DNA of 47,484 nucleotides from UBA1413 sp964472165. GTDB lineage: Bacteria > Bacteroidota > Bacteroidia > Bacteroidales > Prolixibacteraceae. Shown here one piece after another: positions 16,713 through 25,700 of this stretch. The stretch's first letter is position 1, and every line of letters begins with the position of its first letter. A program made the translations under genes and the position numbers. Under the pieces are notes generated by a model. The model was not told where the DNA came from, did no database searches, and saw nothing but the letters and a program-made list of their open reading frames with translations. The stretch covers positions 1 to 47,484 of the forward strand of contig CAYYJE010000008.1 of assembly GCA_964472165.1 (NCBI GenBank), in the 5' to 3' direction.

Positions 16713-18155
16713 ACGGAGTTTTCGTTTCCCCGGTGGGCCATATTTCCGGGAAACATCATCAAGCACCAATACCCAGTCCAGGGCTTCCCCGGGTTCAGGC
16801 GGGGTAAAATGGTGAACCCCTGCATTGGCAAAGGTACCCAGAAGAGTGGCTTTCCCGTTCCGGGGATTAAACCACCAGGCCTTGATTTTCCCGGCGTTCA
16901 ATTCTCCGGTATTGACCGAAAAGGGACGACCCGCCGGCACGTATACCATGATATAGCTTCCCTCTTCGTCACGCGTGGCGGTAAACCGGTAACGGCCTTC
17001 ACCCGGAACTGAGGTAACAACCTTTCCGGGAACTACCAGTGAAGGATCGGGTATTCGGGAAAGGAACGGCCTCGAAAGCAGCAGGTTCCTGGCATGAACC
17101 ATCTGACCCGCCCCTGGCTGCTCCACTGCCTCCTTCCACGACATCAGTGGATTGTTAACCGGATTCCTTTGTTTTTCCGGATCGAACATCTGCCATACCG
17201 AATGATGCCCGTAGGTATGGCCGAATGCTCCGTTGAAAAGATCCCAGTAAAGTGGCCTTCGCACATCCGAAGCCAGGGAATGGCCCAGCTTTCCCGCGTT
17301 GAAAGAGAGCGGATGATCCTCATACAAAGGCTCCCCGTCGATTACAGGCTTCACAGGCGTACGCTGATAATCCTTAAACGTTTGAATATACCCTGCAGAA
17401 AAATCTGCATTGTGGCCATTTTGCCGCATGTTGAAGTCAAGCCAATTTTCGTCATGGAAATCTTCTGCCGACCCTCTGCCTCCCCGGGGGTGAAAAGTAA
17501 TCAGGTGAGCCCCTTCGTCCCCTTTTTTCAATCCCCTGGCCATAGCCCTGAGAATCTCTTTATGCTTCAAGTTTTCCACAACCCTGTCACCTCCCAGAAT
17601 CCAGATAATTCCCTTTTCCCTGTACCGTTTACCCAGGAATTCCCCGTATGCTTCGGCATTTTCCTGATTGAAAAGAACGGGATCTTCGTGCCAGTAACTG
17701 CCCCAGGTCGGAAGAAATCCAATGTACAAACCGTAATGGTTAGCCCGGTCTACAATGTAATCCACATGATCCCAGTAATCGTTGTCTGCTCCCTCCCTGA
17801 TTGCAGGCTTAGAGGGATCCCTGCCTTTCAGTGGCAGGTCACCATAAGGATTGGGTTGGTTGGGTCCATCCAATTCAGCGATCGCAACCGCCTGTATTAC
17901 CGTAAAACCCTGACTGGCCCGGCGCGAAAGGTAATGATCGGCCTCCTCCCTGTCCAGCCGGTGAAACAATTCCCAAGCGGTATCTCCCTGATAGAAAAAA
18001 GGAATTTCAGACTTCCCGCCGGGAAGGGACTGAACCAGATATCTTTGATTACTGCTTACCTTTAACCGGGGCAGGTGAGCTGCTGTCACAATGAGCGAGG
18101 AGTGAAAAATCAGCACTGCCATCAGGCAGATCTTCAAAAATCCTTTTGTTTTCAT
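16710..18155 (-). CDS. Exported DUF4038 (apiosidase-like) glycoside hydrolase
   Basis: A 481-residue secreted protein. The start at 18155 gives the signal peptide MKTKGFLKICLMAVLIFHSS. The catalytic region is a TIM barrel of the DUF4038/GH140-like group: FYQGDTAWELFHRL, ASQGFTVIQAVAIAELDGPN, WILGGDRVVEN and FSAGYIQTFKDYQ. A C-terminal putative collagen-binding beta domain follows (YRFTATRDEEGSYIMVYVPAGRPF). GH140 enzymes release apiose from rhamnogalacturonan II, but the family is broader and the substrate is uncertain. It stands alone between smpB and uvrB, with its own promoter box. Confidence 0.82.
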   Translation of the reverse strand: MKTKGFLKICLMAVLIFHSSLIVTAAHLPRLKVSSNQRYLVQSLPGGKSEIPFFYQGDTAWELFHRLDREEADHYLSRRASQGFTVIQAVAIAELDGPNQPNPYGDLPLKGRDPSKPAIREGADNDYWDHVDYIVDRANHYGLYIGFLPTWGSYWHEDPVLFNQENAEAYGEFLGKRYREKGIIWILGGDRVVENLKHKEILRAMARGLKKGDEGAHLITFHPRGGRGSAEDFHDENWLDFNMRQNGHNADFSAGYIQTFKDYQRTPVKPVIDGEPLYEDHPLSFNAGKLGHSLASDVRRPLYWDLFNGAFGHTYGHHSVWQMFDPEKQRNPVNNPLMSWKEAVEQPGAGQMVHARNLLLSRPFLSRIPDPSLVVPGKVVTSVPGEGRYRFTATRDEEGSYIMVYVPAGRPFSVNTGELNAGKIKAWWFNPRNGKATLLGTFANAGVHHFTPPEPGEALDWVLVLDDVSRKYGPPGKRKLR

Positions 18156-18179
18156 ACTTTGACAATAAGGGTTTGTAAG

Positions 18180-18187
18180 CAAAGATA
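18180..18187 (-). promoter_or_regulatory. TATCTTTG -7 box for the DUF4038 gene
   Basis: An exact TAnnTTTG lies on the minus strand about 25 bp before the chosen ATG (18155). It sits immediately downstream of the uvrB terminator-like hairpin, so it supports independent transcription of the glycosidase. A -33 TTTG is not seen. Confidence 0.5.
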
Positions 18188-18197
18188 GTCATTCCGT

Positions 18198-18225
18198 AAA
18201 AAAACCATTACATGTGGAGAATGGT
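18198..18225 (-). terminator. Rho-independent terminator-like hairpin after uvrB
   Basis: On the minus strand ACCATT (18225 side reads ACCATT), a 10-nt loop and AATGGT are followed directly by a run of seven T. The 5' arm is shared with a second, tighter hairpin ATGGTT-3-AACCAT at 18221-18235, so the two stems are mutually exclusive. It lies 13 bp past the uvrB stop. Confidence 0.55.
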
Positions 18226-18237
18226 TGCAAACCATCG

Positions 18238-20271
18238 CTATCGGGTCATCGCTTTCTTTGCAGCAAGCAACTCCTGTAAACGATACATCTCATCACGCAG
18301 CCTGGCAGCTTCGATGAAGTCCAGCTTTTTGGCAGCCGCCTGCATCTCCTTTTTGGTGGCCAAAATTGTTTTTTCGAGGGCTGCAGGAGTCATGTACTGA
18401 ACCACCGGATCAGCAGCCACATCCGCATGCCCTGCGCCTCCTGAATATGAAAAGGCATCACTCTTGTCGGAGCGGTATTCAAAACCTATAATTTCCCGGG
18501 TAGGTTTGATGATCTGACGTGGTGTAATATTATTCAGTTCGTTGTATTTCAGTTGTTTTTCCCGGCGGTAATTGGTGGCATTGATCGTTTTCTGCATGGA
18601 TTCAGTGACTTTGGACGCATACATAATCACCCTTCCGTTGAGATTCCGGGCAGCCCTCCCGGCAGTCTGGGTCAGCGACCGTTCCGACCTGAGGAATCCT
18701 TCCTTGTCGGCATCAAGGATGGCCACCAGGGAGACTTCAGGCAGATCGAGCCCTTCTCTCAACAGGTTTATCCCGACCAGCACGTCAAAAACCCCTTTCC
18801 GGAGTTGCTCCATGATTTCAACCCGTTCCATGGTATCCACATCGGAGTGGATATATCTGGTTTTTACACCATTGTCAGCCAGGTACCGGCTTAACTCTTC
18901 CGCCATTCTCTTGGTCAGGGTGGTCACCAGTGTCCGTTCGTTCCGTTCGGCACGAAGGTTAATCTCATACATCAGGTCGTCAATCTGGTTGCGGGATGGT
19001 CTTACTTCAATCATCGGATCGAGAAGGCCTGTGGGTCTGATCAGCTGCTCCACCACCACTCCTTCACATCTGGCGAGTTCATAGTCTGCAGGCGTCGCAC
19101 TTACATAGACGATCTGGTTTACCAACGATTCGAATTCCTCAAATCTCAGCGGGCGGTTGTCGATGGCCGCAGGCAGCCTGAAGCCGAAATCCACGAGGGT
19201 CACCTTCCGGGAACGGTCTCCCCCATACATCGCCCTGATCTGCGGAAGTGTCACATGACTTTCGTCGATGATAGTCAGAAAATCATCGGGAAAGTAATCG
19301 AGCAGGCAAAACGGGCGTGTCCCGGGTTGGCGTCCGTCAAAATATCGGGAATAGTTTTCGATCCCGGGGCAATATCCCAATTCACGCATCATCTCAAGGT
19401 CGTACTCCACCCTTTCCTGAATCCGTTTTGCCTCGAGAGGTTTACCCGACTCCCTGAAAAACTCGATCTGAAGGACAAGGTCGTCTTGTATGAACCGGAT
19501 TGCTTGCTGCAATCGCTCTTTGGTGGTCACAAAAATATTGGCCGGATAGATCACCGCCTGTTCCATCCCGCTGATCTCCATCCCTGTCAAAGGATCAAAA
19601 AGGCTGATTTGCTCGATCTCGTCTCCCCAGAAAATTATCCGGACGGCATTGTCCGCATAAGCCGGATAAATATCCACCGTGTCACCCCTGACTCTGAAAT
19701 TTCCCCTCTCGAATTCCGTTTCGTTCCGTGAATACAAAGCATCTACCAGCTTGTGGAGCAAAAAATTCCGCGACAGGGTCGTCCCTTTGTCAATGGTGAC
19801 CACGTTGGCGTGAAAATCTTCCGGATTACCAATCCCATAAAGGCAGGAGACTGAAGAAACCACAATTACATCCCTACGGCCCGACAAAAGGGATGAGGTA
19901 GTGCTTAAGCGGAGTTTTTCGATATCCTTGTTAATCGACAGGTCCTTTTCGATATAGGTATCTGTCGTGGGGAGGTAAGCTTCAGGCTGGTAATAATCGT
20001 AATAAGAAACGAAATACTCCACGGCATTGTCCGGGAAGAACTGCTTCATTTCCCCGTACAACTGAGCAGCAAGTGTTTTGTTGTGACTCAGGATCAGGGT
20101 GGGTCGCTGTACCTTTTCGATGACATTGGCCATGGTAAAAGTTTTCCCGGAGCCGGTTACACCCAGCAGGGTCTGAAATTTATCCCCGTTGAGCAAACCC
20201 TCTGTCAATTGCCGGATAGCTTCAGGCTGATCCCCGGTAGGCTGATAATCAGAAACGATCCTGAAATCCAT
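18238..20271 (-). CDS. uvrB: UvrABC excinuclease subunit B
   Basis: A 677-residue nucleotide excision repair helicase-like protein that verifies damage after UvrA loading and recruits UvrC. Walker A is GVTGSGKT (37-44). The damage-probing beta-hairpin region is SYYDYYQPEAYLP. The DEAD-type motif is DESHVT, with helicase motifs VSATPADYE, RTLVTTLTKRMAEEL, INLLREGLDLPEV and QTAGRAARN. The C-terminal UVR motif (KKEMQAAAKKLDFIEAARLR) binds UvrC. The length is normal. It has its own terminator downstream and a heptamer repeat array about 70 bp upstream. Confidence 0.97.
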   Translation of the reverse strand: MDFRIVSDYQPTGDQPEAIRQLTEGLLNGDKFQTLLGVTGSGKTFTMANVIEKVQRPTLILSHNKTLAAQLYGEMKQFFPDNAVEYFVSYYDYYQPEAYLPTTDTYIEKDLSINKDIEKLRLSTTSSLLSGRRDVIVVSSVSCLYGIGNPEDFHANVVTIDKGTTLSRNFLLHKLVDALYSRNETEFERGNFRVRGDTVDIYPAYADNAVRIIFWGDEIEQISLFDPLTGMEISGMEQAVIYPANIFVTTKERLQQAIRFIQDDLVLQIEFFRESGKPLEAKRIQERVEYDLEMMRELGYCPGIENYSRYFDGRQPGTRPFCLLDYFPDDFLTIIDESHVTLPQIRAMYGGDRSRKVTLVDFGFRLPAAIDNRPLRFEEFESLVNQIVYVSATPADYELARCEGVVVEQLIRPTGLLDPMIEVRPSRNQIDDLMYEINLRAERNERTLVTTLTKRMAEELSRYLADNGVKTRYIHSDVDTMERVEIMEQLRKGVFDVLVGINLLREGLDLPEVSLVAILDADKEGFLRSERSLTQTAGRAARNLNGRVIMYASKVTESMQKTINATNYRREKQLKYNELNNITPRQIIKPTREIIGFEYRSDKSDAFSYSGGAGHADVAADPVVQYMTPAALEKTILATKKEMQAAAKKLDFIEAARLRDEMYRLQELLAAKKAMTR

Positions 20272-20339
20272 ATTGAATAATTATTCCTTACTCCTGCAAA
20301 TGTCGTAAAAGAATCCATTCCTCTCCCCTTCCTCCTCTT

Positions 20340-20367
20340 AAATCCGAAATCACAAATCACAAATCCG
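20340..20367. repeat. Four-unit heptamer tandem repeat upstream of uvrB
   Basis: AAATCCG, AAATCAC, AAATCAC and AAATCCG run head to tail without a break (28 bp). The array fills part of the 124-bp gap between the endonuclease/phosphatase gene and uvrB, both on the minus strand. The same AAATC core appears in the octamer array near 11829-11860. Confidence 0.75.
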
Positions 20368-20395
20368 TTATCCGCTCCCGATTTATGGGCCACAC

Positions 20396-21472
20396 TTATC
20401 TCACCAAACGGAAGTAAACCGGGAAATGGTCGCTCGGTCCTCCTGTGTGTTTGTCCCCTGCATAGGTCCTGTCAGGGGATATCTCACCTCCCCGGTTTAT
20501 AAATTCCATCCAGGAAGCGCTGAATACATACCCCCGGTCGTTTTCGACCCTGTAGCCCTCTTCGTCGAGCAGGGATTCCGACACAATCAGGTTGTCCAGC
20601 ATTTTCCAATCCCCCTGGAATTTATAGGAACCATGGCCATCCTCCATGGAAGGGAACATCAGATTGATGTAATCCGACTCCGGATTCTTTTTCAGGCTTC
20701 CTGCCCCAAGCACCCGGCTTAGACTTTCGTCGTCAGGTTCATCGTTCATGTCACCCATGATCACTACATGGGAAAGTGAATTTTCGCCCATAAGGGGTGC
20801 TGTCAGGCGCCGTAACACCCCGGCCATTTCTTTCCGGGCCTCTTTTCTGGACTCGTCATCATTCTCCCTTGAGGGCCAGTGATTTACAAAAATATGAAAT
20901 ACTTCACCGTTATTCGACCTGCCTTTAACCGACAGGATTCCCCGGACCAGGGAATTGCCCAGTGAACTTCTGACAGGGATAAGCCGCTCAGCGTCGACGG
21001 TAAATTCGTCAGGTCTGTATACCAAGGCCATGTCTATACCGCGACCGTCACGGTCATGGTGATGGATCACCTGATAGTTACCCCCCACGAGTGCAAGTTG
21101 GTTTACCAGATCTTTCACCACCTGTTCGTTCTCCACTTCACATAAACCGATCACTTCAGGGAGTTCGTCGCCACCCAGTTCTGCGAGAACGGATGAAAGA
21201 TCCGCCAGTTTTTCCCTGTACTTTTTTTCATTCCAGTTTTTTCTGCCTGCTGGGAGAAACTCCTGGTCGTTGATACGGGGATCATCGGAGATATCGTATA
21301 AATTCTCGACATTGTAAAACACAAAGGAAAGTGTTCTGTCGTCAGGCAATACAGCTGATTTTTGTCTCCCCTGACATCCGGATAAAAGGGAAAACACCCC
21401 ACATAAAAAAAAGAATACTCCTTTTCTGGCTGATATTGTGGACCATTCTGCGGCCCGAAGCGCTGGTTTCAT
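20396..21472 (-). CDS. Endonuclease/exonuclease/phosphatase family lipoprotein
   Basis: A 358-residue protein with an N-terminal hydrophobic stretch ending in the lipobox LLSGC (Cys33), so it is predicted to be a lipoprotein. The EEP fold shows FYNVENLYD (metal-binding Asn/Glu), GLCEVENEQV, HVVIMGDMNDEPDDESLS (catalytic Asp/Asn) and the terminal PSDHFPVYF with the catalytic Asp-His. This superfamily covers nucleases and phosphodiesterases; the substrate is unknown. It begins 4 bp after the HAD hydrolase gene and is probably co-transcribed with it. Confidence 0.85.
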   Translation of the reverse strand: MKPALRAAEWSTISARKGVFFFLCGVFSLLSGCQGRQKSAVLPDDRTLSFVFYNVENLYDISDDPRINDQEFLPAGRKNWNEKKYREKLADLSSVLAELGGDELPEVIGLCEVENEQVVKDLVNQLALVGGNYQVIHHHDRDGRGIDMALVYRPDEFTVDAERLIPVRSSLGNSLVRGILSVKGRSNNGEVFHIFVNHWPSRENDDESRKEARKEMAGVLRRLTAPLMGENSLSHVVIMGDMNDEPDDESLSRVLGAGSLKKNPESDYINLMFPSMEDGHGSYKFQGDWKMLDNLIVSESLLDEEGYRVENDRGYVFSASWMEFINRGGEISPDRTYAGDKHTGGPSDHFPVYFRLVR

Positions 21473-21476
21473 TCCG

Positions 21477-22109
21477 TCAAAATTCTTTACCGGTGGTTAC
21501 ATGGTAATAACGGGTTACATCCACGACCATCATCCCGGCAGCAAGCGCGGCCTCAATGCCCAATGCGCCATCCTCAAAAACCTGGCAATGTTCCGGTTTT
21601 ACTTTCATCAATTCCGCACATTTCAAAAACGTATCGGGAAAAGGCTTATGTCGCACCACATCTTCTGAAGAGACCAGCACCGAAAAATACTTTTTGAGGT
21701 CAAGTATCTCCAGGGTTTTCCAGGCCAGGCGCCGGTACCCGCCTGTTCCGACGGCCATGGGCAGTCTTCCCTGGTACTCACGGATCAGCGCCACCACCGG
21801 TTCTATCGGTTTGATCAGGTGCATCAGCTTTTCATACTCCTCCTCCTTCCGTATTCCTGTTATTTCCGGATCCAGGCTGGTGCCGTAAATCTCATTGATT
21901 TTTACGATTGTCGCTATCGCCGGCATGCCCGCCATGGTTCCAAAAACTTCAGGAGTGAAATTAATCCCAATTTCCTTCAGAATATTCTGGTAGGCAATAA
22001 AATGTACCGGCATGGAATCGGCGATGGTTCCATCGAGGTCAAAGATCAGTCCGTGTGCGGACGGATCGATCTCCGGAATATTTCCCTTAGCAGCTTTGTG
22101 TGTATTCAT
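21477..22109 (-). CDS. HAD-superfamily hydrolase, beta-phosphoglucomutase-like
   Basis: A 210-residue cytoplasmic phosphatase or mutase. HAD motif I is FDLDGTIADS (nucleophile Asp24, acid Asp26). Motif II is in VGTGGYRRL, motif III includes KHKPFPDTFL-like RHKPFPDTFL, and motif IV is VFEDGALGIEAALAAGM. The cap insert after motif I places it in subfamily I with beta-phosphoglucomutase and sugar phosphatases. Substrate not determinable. First gene of a two-gene unit with the EEP lipoprotein, and divergent from the membrane protein at 22202. Confidence 0.88.
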   Translation of the reverse strand: MNTHKAAKGNIPEIDPSAHGLIFDLDGTIADSMPVHFIAYQNILKEIGINFTPEVFGTMAGMPAIATIVKINEIYGTSLDPEITGIRKEEEYEKLMHLIKPIEPVVALIREYQGRLPMAVGTGGYRRLAWKTLEILDLKKYFSVLVSSEDVVRHKPFPDTFLKCAELMKVKPEHCQVFEDGALGIEAALAAGMMVVDVTRYYHVTTGKEF

Positions 22110-22176
22110 ACGGGAGGTAAAAATAACAATCTTTGCCGTAGTTAACCTATATCAATCCCCGGCAGAAAAAATGATT

Positions 22177-22184
22177 TAACTTTG
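22177..22184 (+). promoter_or_regulatory. TAACTTTG -7 box upstream of the small membrane protein
   Basis: An exact TAnnTTTG lies 17 bp before the ATG at 22202, predicting a leader of about 10 nt. No TTTG at the expected -33 distance. Confidence 0.45.
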
Positions 22185-22201
22185 AACCCACATTGACAAA
22201 C

Positions 22202-22627
22202 ATGATTAAAATGATCAGCAACTACACAATTTTAACCATCCCCCAATGGTCGATTTTTGCCGGGATAACCGTAATGGTCTATGGATGGGCTGAACACAAG
22301 AGGGTATTCGGTTTCATCGGGTCCGGAATATTTGTGTGTCTGGGAATTTACGCGGCTATCGCGATTGCATCGGGAGCGATGATGCCCGCGGAGATGCTGG
22401 ACATGACGGATCCCCTAAGTGACACTCCGGTTCTTGCTCCGGATGAAATCCCCATGGAGGGGAGACTGCTCCCTTTTTACTGGATGTTGGTTTGCAATGG
22501 AGGATTGGCATTGATCGCCCTGTTTGCTGAGATTTTCAAAAAACGGTTTGCCAATCCTCTCAAAATTGCCACTGCCGCCATTGGGATTGTCCTCTTCTTT
22601 CTGATGATGGGAGCATTGAAGGCTTAA
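22202..22627 (+). CDS. Hypothetical four-helix membrane protein
   Basis: A 141-residue protein I do not recognise. It has about four hydrophobic helices: near 12-30 (QWSIFAGITVMVYGW), 36-56 (FGFIGSGIFVCLGIYAAIA), 88-105 and 117-136. A polar, acidic loop of about 30 residues (MTDPLSDTPVLAPDEIPME) lies between helices 2 and 3. The start at 22202 is chosen because upstream in-frame TTG would precede the probable transcript start. Its neighbour 116 bp downstream is the large PEPCK-like gene, which has its own promoter box, so a shared function is not implied. Confidence 0.7.
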   Translation: MIKMISNYTILTIPQWSIFAGITVMVYGWAEHKRVFGFIGSGIFVCLGIYAAIAIASGAMMPAEMLDMTDPLSDTPVLAPDEIPMEGRLLPFYWMLVCNGGLALIALFAEIFKKRFANPLKIATAAIGIVLFFLMMGALKA

Positions 22628-22710
22628 AACCTCCTCCGTTGTCTCCTGTTACCATTACATTACTATTCCCGAATCCTGGAGAAGCAAAGCTTTTATTCAA
22701 TCATTTTCGT

Positions 22711-22718
22711 TAATTTTG
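22711..22718 (+). promoter_or_regulatory. TAATTTTG -7 box for the 1151-residue PEPCK-like gene
   Basis: An exact TAnnTTTG lies 25 bp before the ATG at 22744, predicting a leader of about 19 nt. It would exclude the earlier in-frame TTG at 22723 as start. The -33 element is weak (CTTTTA). Confidence 0.5.
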
Positions 22719-22743
22719 AGCATTGGTTAACGGAAACTTCATC

Positions 22744-25700
22744 ATGATGGATTTAAAAAAATCATTTGGATTTAACAAGGACGGGGAGAATGAAATACCC
22801 CGGCCAAAGCGTGTCAACGAATACATCAATCTGAAGCTTGCCGCGCTGGGACAACCTGTCGTCAAAAGCACTTCGGGTTTTGATTTTCTGGAACTTGCCA
22901 ACGATCTGATCAAAAACCACAGGGAGAAGAACCGGTTGCTCAGCGCCTATCTTTGCCCGGCGGACCAGCGCATTCAGAATTTCCTGGACGGGTACCTTTC
23001 AGAATTCAGGGACAAGGTAAATCCGCGCCTCCCATCGCTCACCTTTATTATCGACAGCCATGGCATTGCCAGGGCACTCTCTTTGCCACCCGACAAGGAC
23101 ATCTTTCAATCTGACATCATCACCTCCTACCGGATTAAACAGGGAGTTTTACACAATCCCAAAAACGACAGGAGGACCACGGAAGGAGTATTCCACATTG
23201 CAGAGGGAGGTTTGCCCATTCCTGACGACAAAAAGGCGGTTCCGAAACTTGCTTTTTCTCACCTGCTCCATGCAGCCATTCACCCCCCCAGGGAACTGTT
23301 GCAACTTCCCTTTACCTCCACGCAGGAGGAGAAGGCAGAAGTCTTTGTTTCACTGCTCCTCAAACCGGTTGTAGTTCCTGAAGTTCCGGGTGTCTCCCCT
23401 CAGAAAAGAATGGAAGTACGTTTCTTTGCTCCCGGGAACCTTGTCAGCAACCTCGATTTTGTAGAATCCATTTTCGGGAACGGAGGGGATCCTTTCCTCC
23501 CGGAAAACGATTCAGCACTCGACATTGAAGGTTGGACAGGACACACCGGATGTATCATTCTTGCGCCCCACCTGGTGGAACTCACCAAAAAGGAAGTGGG
23601 TTTGCCGGAATACAGGGAGGCCACTGAACGTCAGATCAGGGATGGGATGTGCTGGAAATCTGAAGACGAACATTACAATGACGGGAAAGCGTTTAAGATC
23701 ACCGCACGGACAGAAGAGGGAGTTATTGTCACGGTGATTGCCGACAATTATTTCGGATACTCCAAAAAGGAAGTCAAGACCCAAATCAGTTATTCGGCCA
23801 ATTTATTCGGGAATGCCGAAGAAGAACATGCAGGTGGTGCCATTGCCTTCCCCTGTTATAACCTGGGGGATGAATTCCGGCAGGACAGCCAGATCAGGGA
23901 AAACGGGCTTACTTTTGAGTCCATGACCGAACTTTTCGCCGGAATAATGGACGTATCGCCGGAGGGATTTGCCACGGACAGGAAATATAAAGACATCATA
24001 TACGTACCGAAGGATGCACATTTCAGGCTTGCCGACCAGAAAATTTCATGGATAAGGGAAGGAGTGGAAAAATCGATCCGGCTAAATCCTTCCTGCACCT
24101 ATTTTCTGCCTACCGGATACAAAATCAGGATGGAAAAGAATCCATTGGTTCCCTCCTGGAGGTTGATCGGTTCTTCCGCAGAGGGTACCTTTTGCCACAA
24201 ACCCTGTACGGTATCAGGCGGGGGTAAATCGGAAATTTCCAAATCTATCAACGACGCTGTGATCTATGGACCTTTCTTTACCGCCGATTTTGAAAACGAT
24301 TTCAAAATCGTGGAAGAGATCATCAACAAAGATTACAACAATAAATTCAGGGATCCCGGGGAAAACCTGAGGAAGAGCCGGCCGCTGCTGAGCCCGGCCC
24401 GTTCATTGGGTTCGGTGATCAAGTTGCTCACGCCCAGTCCGACCCTTTATACCGACGAATACAACGAATGGCTGGAGAGTATTCCTCACTACATCAAAGG
24501 ATTGGTACATATCATAAAGAGATTTTACAAACCTGAATGGGGGAACGATTGGCGGAGATATTTCACGGTCGACATCATAGACGGGAAGTTCGGGAACGAG
24601 CTGAAATTCAAAAACCGCAAGCTGGTAGCAAGCTACCTCAGGATCGGTCTGATGAAAGACAATTCCTGGCGGACCTTCAAGCTGAGGCAGGATTTTGTGG
24701 CTGCCGACAAGTTGCAGATGGAGGACGACATTTCTGCGTCCACGGTAGTTCCGGCGCACAAGCTGGAATATCTCTCACCCGATCATCACGAACCTGCCCT
24801 GAAATTCACGCACAACTGTGAATACCGTTTTTTCCAGAGACCCGACGAAGCCATCAATCGCGGGTACGACAAACAGGCAGAAATCGACCTGTCGTCGCCC
24901 AATACCTTCATCTCCAATTTTCAGCCACTTACACCAGCGGATGCTGAAAAAATCATGGAGGATGCCATCGAATACGACAAGTATTCGCCGCCAATGAAGA
25001 AGCTGATCGAAGAGGTGACCACAAAAAAAGATAGCTCCTACTTCGTCTCTTCCTCGCATCCCCGGATCTTTGAAGGAAAACCCTCCAAAAACATGCGGTA
25101 TCTCCAAAACCGGCCTGACATTGTCAAACACCGGGCAACCTATATTGCAGAAACGGGAACCCGCCTTTTCAGGAGAATTCCTCTTGACAAACCGGTACTT
25201 TTCCCTGTCAATTCGGTACTGGCAGGCCGCAGGAATAACCCACCCGAAAAGGGGATCAGGTCGCTGGCAGTTTACAATCCGATCCACTACCAGGAACTTC
25301 CGGAATTGTTCATGGATTTTATCTGCAGCCTTACCGGCAAATCACCTTCCACAACCGGTGCCGGAACGGAAGGAGCGCTCACCAAGGCTCCCTTCAATGC
25401 CCTCAGCCCGGTGACAGACCTCAACAATGCCCTGGTATCCTTCATTCTTACCGGCTATCCGGGATTTACCAGTGCCGCAGGATATGTGGGTCCCAAATAC
25501 AGGGTTGACCACGACATCAGCCTCCTCGTTCCTGAACTCTGGAGCCGGTTAAAAACGGAAGAAATTGAACCTTCCTTTATGATCGCCAAAGGCTTTTTGG
25601 AAAAAATGGAAGATTTCGAATACCAGGGACAAAAGGTTCTGGCCTCCAGATTGGGGTACCGGATTACCGGGAAATTTGTACGTAACTATTTCGGACGGGT

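Noticed and set aside
17094..18065. A 323-residue plus-strand open frame
   Set aside because: It is antisense to the well-supported DUF4038 glycosidase, lacks recognisable motifs and looks like a codon-bias shadow.
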